Assembly (NCBI RefSeq): GCF_035222485.1
Contig: NC_085920.1
Span: forward strand, 372,001-436,000
DNA length: 64,000 nt
Direction: 5' to 3'
DNA from: Podospora pseudoanserina
Lineage: Eukaryota; Ascomycota; Sordariomycetes; Sordariales; Podosporaceae
Shown here: positions 1-8,489 of the stretch, piece after piece
Numbering within the stretch: position 1 is the first letter of the stretch
Layout: each line of letters starts with the position of its first letter
Program-made: the position numbers and the translations under genes
Notes under the pieces: generated by a model
The model's database searches: none
Seen by the model: the letters and a program-made list of their open reading frames with translations, nothing else
What the model was told of the DNA's origin: nothing

Positions 1-931
1 TACTCGGTTGATTGGACGTTCACATGCACACGGTTCCCGCAGCATGTCGTGAGGGCGGATCCGCTCGCGTGTCCGTTTCCTGAAAAGTCTGAGATGGGTA
101 TGGTCCTGCTTTTTCCGATGACACAGCAGCCAAGTAGAGTGATTGCTCCGGAGAAGACTGCCCCAAACACGGCGCCAGCCACCAATGCTGGACGGGGTGG
201 GCAGATGGGGTGCCCTAGGTTCTCAGCCATTCTCACAAAAGTGTAGGCGCCGAGGACGTCGAAAGCGATCGAGGTGAATGTGATTGGTACTCGAAACGCT
301 GAGCAACTTGTTAGCATTGTTCAACCACATAGCCAACGTGAAGCAACAGGCTGAAGCACCTCCGTAGTAGTAGACGAAACAAAATGACAGAGGTATGGAT
401 GCTACAACAGCTGCGATGATGAGCTGGTTTGGAGCTTGATCTTGAGCAAAAAGTTAGCCTTCCCTCTTGTCTCTGCTGTACGGCGTGGGAAAGGCTCACC
501 AGTCCCAAATATGCGATTGGCTACTGCTACCACTGCGAGAGCGTTGGATCCGATTGAAGTTCCCAACAATGTCATTAGCACAATCAAGGGCGTGTTTTGT
601 GGCGCCAGCATAATCAGTCCAGCGATTGCCATAGCGGCCGCTTTGATGGCTCCCCCGATGGCGGCATGTCGAAGCATGTCCGACGTCAATGGGACGCCCA
701 TGGCATTTGCGCCCGCCGCAGCCGCAGCAACGGCTGCAGCTGCTGTGAGGCCGACATCAAAGATGCGAGTGGCAACGAAGATGGCCACTTGCTCTTCTAG
801 GCCGCGGGGCTTTTGCCGGCGGAGGGAGTACCGTTGGATCTGGCTGTATACGCACTGGCTAATGGCTTTGTATGGGGTTAGTAGGTAGGAAGCACAAAAC
901 AGACTCAGAGAAATCACACACCCAAACTCAT
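1..931 (-). CDS. Multi-pass membrane protein, partial (runs off left edge)
   Basis: I read four exons on the minus strand. The start is ATG at 931, giving MSLA after splicing. Introns are 866-921 (GTGTGT donor, TACTAAC branch point), 441-499 (GTGAGC donor, GCTAAC branch point) and 299-359 (GTGCTT donor, GCTAAC branch point). Each join keeps the frame open to the window edge. The protein begins with a short basic stretch (RYSLRRQKPRG), then Ala-rich hydrophobic segments (GLTAAAAVAAAAAG, AAAMAIAGLIML, IVLMTLLGTSIG), LIIAAVVASIPLSFCFVYYYG, and a further pair around VAGAVFGAVFSGAITLLG. Together these suggest a fungal integral membrane protein with about six TM segments. I do not recognise the family. 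The last donor is a weak consensus and is the least certain join. Confidence 0.6.
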
Positions 932-1187
932 TTTTGCTGGTCAAGGCAAACGAATCGCGACAGTGTGGTCGCTGAGGGTTTCCTTTCCAACGAAGAGTTG
1001 GTTCTGAAAGTTGAATCAACCCCGAACATGCGCGATGTTCAACCAATATGCCTGAGTCCTCATCCCTACGATATTCAGCCTCATATGGGTTACGAATTCC
1101 TCCGTCTTACTCCAAGCACTAATAAAGTAATGGTCAACAGGACCCCTAGCTGTGCACTGCCTCGGTCCCCTGAAATTAACATCCCCA
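932..1187. other. Intergenic, no gene seen
   Basis: This is the 5' flank of the minus-strand membrane protein gene. ORFs on both strands are short and lack splice or codon support. It ends at the TIR of the element starting at 1188. Confidence 0.5.
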
Positions 1188-1428
1188 CACCCTCGCCACA
1201 AAATAGTTGAGACATTAAAGTAGGTTAACATGCCTTGAAGGATAGTCTAGAGGCCTTTAAAGATAGTTTATAGGCCTTTAAAAGATATTTCATAAGCCTT
1301 CAAAGATAGTTAACAAGCCTTGAAACATTATTCAAAGGCCTATTAACTTTACTCTTGAGGTTTAGCTCATAGTATAATATGGGTTAGGTAACTTACTTGA
1401 GTGTCTCAATTATTTTGTGGGCAGGGTG
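1188..1428. mobile_element. MITE-like element, copy 1, with internal 22-bp tandem array
   Basis: The ends are inverted repeats. The left end, CACCCTCGCCACAAAATAG at 1188, matches the reverse complement of the right end (CACCCTGCCCACAAAATAA, ending at 1428), and similarity continues for about 35 bp with a handful of mismatches. Flanking 5-mers are CCCCA and CCCCC, a near-perfect target-site duplication. The interior, about 1225-1345, is five to six degenerate copies of a unit close to AGGCCTTTAAAAGATAGTTA. No coding capacity is present, so it is non-autonomous. The right end lies 170 bp upstream of the start codon at 1599 and may contribute to that promoter. Related copies lie at 15146 and 43379. 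Confidence 0.65.
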
Positions 1429-1598
1429 CCCCCCCTCCCCTCTCACCGAACCTCGACAGGGGTAGCATCGGCCGGGAACTCCAGCCAAGACTCAGCCACT
1501 CTTCTGCCTGCCGGGCGTCCATAGACCTCAGGCTGTGAAAACAGCCAAAACGCCCACTCAACTGCCATATCTCTGTTATGGCAGTGTGATGTGGCACA

Positions 1599-2525
1599 AT
1601 GGAGCAAAGCAATCCCGCAGAAGAGCAATGTCTTATCGACCCAAATCCAGATGTGGTCGGAGTAGGGGTAAGTTCATCTTTCCTTTCCATACTTGCACAT
1701 TATGTGACTAACCCCCAACAGATCCGCGCGTCGTTATACGTGCTCGCGCTCTCATACCACATCTTCAGCTACGTCTTCAACTCAGCCGAGCTCTCTGGCG
1801 CTATTGAATCATCCCTCGGCGTCACCGGCCTTGCCCTTTTCCTGACCGCTGTCATCACGACCGCCACCCAGTCACTCGGGCTCTTCCACGCCCTGTGCGT
1901 ATTCCACCTGCTTGGCATCGTGGGCCTTTCCGCCCATCCTCGTGGGCGATACCCAGGGGGAGTGGTGCGGAGGGTTGTCTTTATGGCGTTCTACGTGGTG
2001 GTCATGACGGGATCCTTGGCATATCTGATCTATGTTTTTGCGACCGCGCCGACATTTGGTGATCAGGTCGAGTGCAACAACACCACGGTGTATGTGCTCT
2101 TTGGGGTGAATATCCCCGCAACAAGTCCTGGTCTGCGCTGGACTCTGGTGGCTGCGCTTTCTCTTTTGCTGCTGGGTTTCGGCTGCTGGCTGCTTTTCGT
2201 TGGCTGCATCGCTGTTGATGCGATGTTTGGTCGCAAGGTGCCACACGATGTGTTTGGAACGCAGGATGTGAATCTACGGAACAACAAGAGCAAACCGCCG
2301 CTGTATCAACTTATCAGCTATTTGACCGGTACCATATACCTGATTGTGATGCTCGAGTTGACTATCCAGCGGAACGCGCTGGCTCCAGGTCTTGAGGAGT
2401 GGAGTTTTGGTCAGATTCTCGCCATGACCATGCTGATAGGGCCGCTGATCGAGCTTGCTTCACTTCTGCTGGGGAAGATTGATGGTGTTCATGATCACGA
2501 CTTGGTTCTGGCGTCTAGAAGGTGA
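1599..2525 (+). CDS. Seven-TM fungal membrane protein
   Basis: The start is ATG at 1599. An intron at 1668-1721 (GTAAGT donor, GACTAAC branch point, CAACAG acceptor) is 54 nt, so the frame is open with or without splicing. The spliced protein is about 290 aa. It has an acidic N-terminus (MEQSNPAEEQ) and about seven hydrophobic helices: ASLYVLALSYHIFSYVF, GVTGLALFLTAVITTA, ALCVFHLLGIVGLSA, FMAFYVVVMTGSLAYLIYVF, LVAALSLLLLGFGCWLLFVG, LISYLTGTIYLIVMLEL and MTMLIGPLIELASLLLG. A VECNNTT sequon sits in a predicted outer loop. The topology resembles many uncharacterised Pezizomycotina membrane proteins, and I cannot name a substrate. It converges on the next minus-strand gene, with 74 bp between stop codons. 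Confidence 0.8.
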   Translation: MEQSNPAEEQCLIDPNPDVVGVGVSSSFLSILAHYVTNPQQIRASLYVLALSYHIFSYVFNSAELSGAIESSLGVTGLALFLTAVITTATQSLGLFHALCVFHLLGIVGLSAHPRGRYPGGVVRRVVFMAFYVVVMTGSLAYLIYVFATAPTFGDQVECNNTTVYVLFGVNIPATSPGLRWTLVAALSLLLLGFGCWLLFVGCIAVDAMFGRKVPHDVFGTQDVNLRNNKSKPPLYQLISYLTGTIYLIVMLELTIQRNALAPGLEEWSFGQILAMTMLIGPLIELASLLLGKIDGVHDHDLVLASRR

Positions 2526-2599
2526 AGAGAGAGCGAAAACCTTGAGTGTCAGGGCAAAGGAGGTCTGTTTATTATTTCATAGTGAGCTAAGGATGTCTT

Positions 2600-3719
2600 T
2601 TACATCCTGTATTCTTTGCTTGGGACAAAGATTTTCATTGTGTAAAATCCCGCTGTTTCACACCAGATGTTACCCAAGTCGTATCCTTCTGGAATCGTGA
2701 TTTTCTTGGCCACCTTCGCAACAACTGATGGGCCAGAGTATTTATCGTGTCCTTTAACCGGCCCATCAACGCTTTCGAGTTGGGCATATTCTTCGTCGCC
2801 AACAAGCCCTTTGATGAAGGCTTCATTGTAGCCTATCTGCTCCATAGCCACAACCCAGAGATTTTCCTTGGTTGATATATTGGCAAGCGAGATGCGTGTG
2901 TCCGTCCAGCTATGGTTGACCCGTTCTTGCTGATTGAGGTAAATGTATTCGCACTGGATGTGGAAGTTTGGATAGGCCTTTTCGAGTTCGCAGGTGATAA
3001 CATACCGAGTCCCGCGGCGGGTTTTTTCCAGGACAGGCTTGGAAAAGGCCATGTGCTGTGGGGGCAAAGCGGTGGTGATAGACGTGGCACCCCTAACCAC
3101 CGGGGCAGTCGACGGACCTGCTTGCCCTTGACTGCCCGTAGATGTGTTGCTCCCTTCTGGAATGGATGGTTGACTGGGTTGCCTCTTCCATGTTTCTAGC
3201 GCCTTCCTTGCAACAGCTGGCGTTCTCGCCATTTCGTAAAGCACCGGGTAACGTGCTGTCTTGATGGCATAGGCCGTTGCTGTTGCCAAATCACTGCGTC
3301 AACAAGTTGCAAGTCAAGAACAAGGTAAAGTGAGAGCTGCAAGACATACCTCTATCAGAGCTAAATGTTCGTGAGTAACCACCTCTATGTTCTGAACGAC
3401 TTTGTTTGTTCCGATTTCTGTCTGCACGGTTTTTTGAGTAGTACAGCAATTGCTGTTGGCCATCTCCTAGCAGACTGGCGTCGTTGTACAAGACAATTCC
3501 ACTTGTATGACTTCCGATCGGAATAACATTAGAGGAAAGATTTCCCTGGAACCCGACCTGCCCTCCCGTTGAGACATGAGCTGGCACAAGAGCCTGTGGT
3601 GCTGGGAGTTGTGGAAGCTCAACATCGGAATCATTATTAAAAGAATCGAAACCGAACCCGGGAGAGGCTAGCATATGAGATGGGACGATGCTAGGGGGTG
3701 GATCTAAGAAATAAGCCAT
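2600..3719 (-). CDS. Fungal protein of unknown function, 349 aa
   Basis: Two exons, 3719-3350 and 3279-2600, are joined across a 70-nt intron (GTATGT donor, GCAACAG acceptor). The join gives ...SSDRATAYAIKTARYP. Of the two in-frame starts I prefer MAYFLDPPPS at 3719. The alternative, MPLQPLV at 3875, adds 52 residues of low-complexity sequence. The N-terminal third is Ser/Pro/Gly-rich and probably disordered. A basic patch (KNRADRNRNKQSRSEHRGG) could be a nuclear localisation signal. The C-terminal half, from about residue 200, is globular and aromatic-rich (YVITCELEKAYPNFHIQCEYIYL). No family recognised. Confidence 0.7.
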
Positions 3720-3964
3720 GGTGATCGATTTGGGCAGATACTGAGGTGAAGTTGTTGTTGCGGAGTCGAGAAAGTAAAAGCTGGTGTCATTGATGGGGTA
3801 TGGTAGATGTACTGCCACCCCCCTGTCAATCTGGGGGCGGGGCATCAGCACTGCCACCAAAGGCTGGAGTGGCATGTGGCTTCAAGACATTGTGCATATA
3901 TTAATACCATCAACTTTTCATCCAAACTTTGGTCATATATCAAGTAATGACACATAATCTCCTT

Positions 3965-5476
3965 TCAAATAGCTTTGTCTTTGGCTCCAGAAGAATACTT
4001 CATGCCATCCTTGACACTTCCAAACAGCATTGCCCACACATCCTGCACCCAGTTTGTTCCAGCTTTCCACGGCCCAATACCAGCAACAAGTGGCATCCTT
4101 TTCATTGCAGCCCGTGCATACGTCGAAGTAAGCGTCATCATAGGCCCAGCTGGCATGGAGGCTCTCTTAGACTCGGGGATGTGAGGGGCGGCAGATGAAG
4201 CCCCGGTCTTGTCTTGGTGCTTGATAACCTTGATCAGGTTCCTTGTCCGCACGTCCACACCAGGCGTCCAACTGGCAGCGGTGTACCCAGTTAAAAGCCC
4301 AGCATTCGGAACGCCCTCAATCATGCACCCATTCCACACATAGCGCTCCCCCATGGTTTCGTTGACAGGCTTCCCATCGACTGTAACAGCCGTGCTTGAC
4401 AAAACCTCCATGTGCAATCCGGTAGCAGTCACAATAATATCAGCCTCAATCTTCTCGCCGCCAGTCTTGATGATGATGCCGTCACTAGTAACGGTGTCTA
4501 TGACATCCGTCACAATGCTGACGCCAGGCTTGTGCAGCGCCTTGAAGAAATCGGCACCTGGGCAGAAGCAGAGGCGCTGCTCGAACGGGTTATACCGGGG
4601 ATTGAAGTGCTTCTCGATCGCAAAACCTTTTGGCAGCTGTGACTTCATGGAGTCGATGACGAACCTGCGTCCGGCATTGGGAAAGTTGAGAACAAACTGG
4701 ACAAAGATCGTCTCGAAGAACATTCTCTGAAACCAGTTGATGGTCACAGCCCAGCTGCGCGGCATCCATTTAGACAAGGTCTTGACCGTCTTGTCTTTTC
4801 TCGGAAGGGCGAGCACATAGGATGGACTGCGTTGTAGCATGGTAACCTGCTTGGCCTTTTCTGCGAGGGAAGGCAGAAGGGTGATGGCTGTGGCGCCGGA
4901 GCCGATGACGATGATCCTCTTATCCGCATAGTCGAGGTTCTCGTCCCAAAACTGAGGATGAATCACCTGTCCCTGGAATTTGTCGATCCCGGGGATGGTA
5001 GGCGGCAAAACCTTGTCGTAGCTGTAATAGCCACTGCAGGCAAGCAGCCACCACGCCTTGATCTGCTTCTCTTCTGTGGCACCATCCTCGCATGTGATTT
5101 CCAGTTGAAGCGTCCACTTTTGCTCTTCGGAACTCCAGTTTGCAGCCTTTACGCGGTGGTGATACCGAATCTTCTTGTCGATGCCTTCAGAAGCAGCGCA
5201 CTCGGCAATGTACGACTTGATGGCTTTGGCGCCAGCCATGCTCTCCTCATAGGGCCACGGTCGCCATGGGAAGCCATATAATGCCATGGTGCTGTCGCTC
5301 CGGATGCCTGGATACTTCCAAAAGTCCCACGTTCCACCCAGAGAATCCCTGGCTTCGAGAATCGCATAACTGTGATTGGGCAGCTGGGTTTGGAGGCGAT
5401 ATGCAGCGTTGATGCCCGTGAGCCCAGCACCAACGATGACAATGTCGAGCTCCTCGACGGCGGTGGTGTTGGCCAT
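3965..5476 (-). CDS. Flavin-containing (Baeyer-Villiger type) monooxygenase
   Basis: A 503-aa class B flavoprotein monooxygenase with no intron. The first Rossmann motif for FAD, VIVGAGLTG, is at residues 13-21, and GGTWDFWKYPG follows at 47-57. The Baeyer-Villiger fingerprint FxGxxxHxxxW is present as FQGQVIHPQFWD at 167-178. The NADPH-binding Rossmann motif IGSGATAI is at 191-198. Known members insert one oxygen of O2 into ketones or oxidise N/S atoms using NADPH and FAD. The GGTWDFWKYPGIRSDS segment resembles the EthA-like branch. No biosynthetic cluster surrounds it, so the substrate cannot be inferred. The start codon lies in a good context (GCCATGG) and the length is normal for the family. 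Confidence 0.92.
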   Translation of the reverse strand: MANTTAVEELDIVIVGAGLTGINAAYRLQTQLPNHSYAILEARDSLGGTWDFWKYPGIRSDSTMALYGFPWRPWPYEESMAGAKAIKSYIAECAASEGIDKKIRYHHRVKAANWSSEEQKWTLQLEITCEDGATEEKQIKAWWLLACSGYYSYDKVLPPTIPGIDKFQGQVIHPQFWDENLDYADKRIIVIGSGATAITLLPSLAEKAKQVTMLQRSPSYVLALPRKDKTVKTLSKWMPRSWAVTINWFQRMFFETIFVQFVLNFPNAGRRFVIDSMKSQLPKGFAIEKHFNPRYNPFEQRLCFCPGADFFKALHKPGVSIVTDVIDTVTSDGIIIKTGGEKIEADIIVTATGLHMEVLSSTAVTVDGKPVNETMGERYVWNGCMIEGVPNAGLLTGYTAASWTPGVDVRTRNLIKVIKHQDKTGASSAAPHIPESKRASMPAGPMMTLTSTYARAAMKRMPLVAGIGPWKAGTNWVQDVWAMLFGSVKDGMKYSSGAKDKAI

Positions 5477-7185
5477 GGTGTATCTGCTGATTTTCCGATA
5501 AATCCTTTCGAGGATGTCAGTGAACTTTTTCTCCTCAAGTAAATTGGGAATTTCGGAGCCGTTCCTAGAGTTCGGATTCGGGGAGGTTCCGATTCTTCCA
5601 GGTTCCGATCATCCCCAATGGACGGGTTATCGCCGAAGAGGTGGAGCGGTGTGGCACGATCTGAGCCAACCACCGCACTCGCTAAAGCTACGCTAACCAA
5701 AACGGGGTCCCCCTTGTTCAGCCCTGCTCCCGTCAGGGGGCGAGACATTCTGGTAACGGATATCTCTTGGCGCTATACTACCACCAGAGAATATGGCCTA
5801 CGAGATGGAGGTAGACCTCGGGCGACGTCTTGTGTGCGGCTTTATTGCCATAGATTGGCGGGTACTACACAGGACGGTTAGATGTGGATTGACATTCACA
5901 TGCTGTCGGCAGCATGCTGCATCAGTTACACACCGCTTTCTCCCAGACCGTCGCAGTGCTCTTGCTTGTCCGGGTCAATATTATTCTGAATCCCAGGGTA
6001 TCTTAGCTGAACTGTTTGGACGAAGGAGAGACCTTCCCCACCTCCAGGACAAGATTAACACTAACCTGGCAACCTTTTTGTTTTCTCTCCAAGAGCCCAC
6101 AGCCTGATCCAACTCTGTTGATGCACCTCGGCATTCGAGACGTTGTTCCGATCGGCTTGTGATCCATGTTCGACATCGGATCGAGAAGGCGGTCTAGACT
6201 TGAAAATTTCTGTTGTAGTACATGCGGTATCATCGGGGACAATTCAGAACAAAGTCACCTGACAGGTTGCACGAAGCGGTGGTGGTGGTGGTGGTGTTGC
6301 CAACTCTCTCCTAGATGTACGTACCGTTCCCCGCTTGGAGAGAAACAGATAGATTCGTACTTGTCCACACGTTGGGTACCACATGGCTTCAGTTCATGTG
6401 CAACAGTAGTCCAGGGGTAGATAGTCGAGAAGTTGGGTCTTGGTACATTGTCTGATTGTCAGACTGGAGCTGGATGCATTTTCAATTAGGGGCCTGGGTC
6501 CAGCACGCCAGACCTATACCGCGTGAATCTGGAGGCCTTTTTCCCTAGGCAAGGAAATTGCAGGGCAAGCACGAATCTGCCCTTCCCACACTGGCAAAAG
6601 AATTCTTTTGGGTGCCTACAACATTAACTATTTCCTTCCAGCAGCATCAACAGAAACTCCAACATCCCATCTACATATTTTTCATCTGTTGTCTCAAGTG
6701 CGCGCATACATCTGGTCCATTGTCTCTCCTCGTCATGCTCACTAAGCAGCATCACTTGAGAACCTTCCAGGCCACTCTGTAAGTATGTTCAACTCCTGTT
6801 TCCTTTCCATCTGGACGTCGCTAACACTACGAAAAATACCACAACTCTTCTGTATAACGTCCCCAGAGCTCCGCAACCCTTTCTCGACGTATCATCCGGA
6901 ACACTAGCACGGATCTCTTCGCTCGAGGAACCGCCAACTTCACGCCCGAGGACATCCCTGGCAGACCAGGCCACACATATCGCCTGACCCTTTGCCCTAT
7001 CCCGTCGTAAGTATCTGACAAAAGCACCAACACTCTCGTTCTACTGGGCTTCGCTCGGATCGTTCAGCTGATACAATAGCAAGTAGCACGCATTCCTCGC
7101 ACCTAACTTCCTGTGGTGTCGTCTTCCATAAGACGCCATTCCTCGAATCCTTACTCTTGGGGGTCGGTTCACTCTCCCAACAAAA
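5477..7185. other. Long intergenic stretch with one coding-like fragment
   Basis: This lies upstream of the monooxygenase gene. Most of it shows no coding signal. One piece at about 6868-7007 reads as an exon (SATLSRRIIRNTSTDLFARG, then TANFTPEDIPGRPGHTYRL). It lies between an intron-like acceptor at 6867 (donor GTAAGT near 6780, CTAAC branch) and a GTAAGT donor near 7008. I found no ATG in frame with it. It may be a lost or 5' portion of the next gene. A short GGT/GTG run sits near 6272-6295. Confidence 0.35.
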
Positions 7186-8012
7186 ATGGCCTCCGGCAAT
7201 TCTTTCTCCGCCGCTGCTTTCGCCCCGTCGCGCGATGTGACTCCTTGCCGACCTCTTCCCCTCGTTGGGGAAGAGGATATCGAGATGGGTCCGATGGTAC
7301 GTACAATTTCGGTTTCTTAAGACGCCTTCGCGGGGACAATATAAAGTCTATCTACCCATTACACCGCTTCTTCGGATGGATTACTTCCAGCTAAGGAATA
7401 ATTCATTCTCCCTAGTTTACAAAAGGCTTCCTTTGCTTTTGTTTATTCCTTTACTGTTTGTTTTCTATACAATCTTTGCGGCTTCTAGGTGTATTTAATA
7501 TTGGTTGATCATCTGAGCTTTCTGCTCTCTTTATCAAGTGGAATCAAACCTGCTCTTTGAAAGTTGGGCTTTCTCATCCGAGCTTTGAGGAGAACCAAGC
7601 GGTTTTATTGTCAGTTGCCGGCAACCCTTTTCTGCCTCTTTTGGGTTTATGTTGAGCGGGAGCAAAAGATGCCACGAGCAAGGGAAACGCGTGCTTGTTT
7701 CATGGAGACTTGTACTGACTAGACAAGCAACAGAATCGTCGCCAGCGTCTTCGCGAGCAGGTCACCGCTGGCCTCCGCTCCGTTGCAGGGAAGTGCGGTC
7801 TTCGAGAAGCCGTCCCACTTTGGGCAGGAAGTCTGCTTTTACTCCGTCGCTTCCTGCGCCTGGGCTGTTGCGGTGAGCTATGTAGTATGGGCTTTGATTC
7901 GGTAAGTGCCGTTTCACGTCCTCCCAGCCAGTTCTCACCCATTACAATCTCAGTTTCCAGTTAAACTTGCTAACTAGCTACGTGGATATTATGATGATTG
8001 CAGAGACTTTAA
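7186..8012 (+). CDS. Possible small spliced gene, about 95 aa
   Basis: A favourable start (CAAAAATGGCC) at 7186 opens a 37-codon exon beginning MASGNSFSAAAF and ending exactly at a GTACGT donor (7297). Exon 2, 7734-7901, begins after GTACTGAC...CAACAG and reads NRRQRLREQVTAGLRSVAG through FLRLGCCGELCSMGFDS to a GTAAGT donor. A last intron, 7902-8003 (GCTAAC branch, GATTGCAG), leads to an immediate stop. All joins are phase 0. The protein is basic with one short hydrophobic stretch (WAGSLLLLRRF). The 437-nt first intron is unusually long for this window. Function unknown, and transcript support would be needed to accept it. Confidence 0.35.
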
Positions 8013-8489
8013 GCCCGACCCCGGCGATGTTTGAGTGAGTGGTCGGGGCAGGCCAGCGCCCCACGCAACTGGATTGCGTCCCTCCTTTCGGAGGAGAAGA
8101 TGATTTAGGAGAAGTAGGCGTGGAACACCGGTCCCTCGAAGAAGTCCAAGAAGAAGAAGACCGAGGAGGGGGCCAGCGCTCCGAGCAACTGGATTGCCTC
8201 ACTCCCATCGGAGGAAGAGCGGATGAAGATAAGGAGGCACTACGCCAAACAACTGGAATGCGGGGCTCTTCTTCGAGGTGGAACAGACGAAGAAGATCCG
8301 CGAGGAAGAGGCATTGCTTGGGCACTCTTTGTGATTATATTTGGTAGAGCAGTTGATCACTGATATTGGTGTCTGCACATTCTAGCAAGCGATCTTTGTC
8401 ACAACGCTTTTGGTCTTTTGAGGTCCAACTTGCACCCTGACGGATAGCGATCTCCCAGTTTGGGTATTTACTCACCCTATTCACCCTTC
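8013..8489. repeat. Intergenic stretch with an imperfect 125-bp-spaced direct repeat
   Basis: A block around 8045-8080 (GGCCAGCGCC, then GCAACTGGATTGC) recurs at about 8170-8205 with few changes, and a third, weaker match follows near 8250. The plus strand is open through both copies and reads GQRPTQLDCVPPFGGEDD then GQRSEQLDCLTPIGGRAD, but it has no ATG and no clean splice link. It could be a decayed coding tandem repeat or non-coding. It lies between convergent genes. Confidence 0.4.

Noticed and set aside
1225-1345. CRISPR-like array from regular 22-bp units
   Set aside because: Units are directly adjacent with no unique spacers, and the genome is eukaryotic. The array is inside a TIR element.
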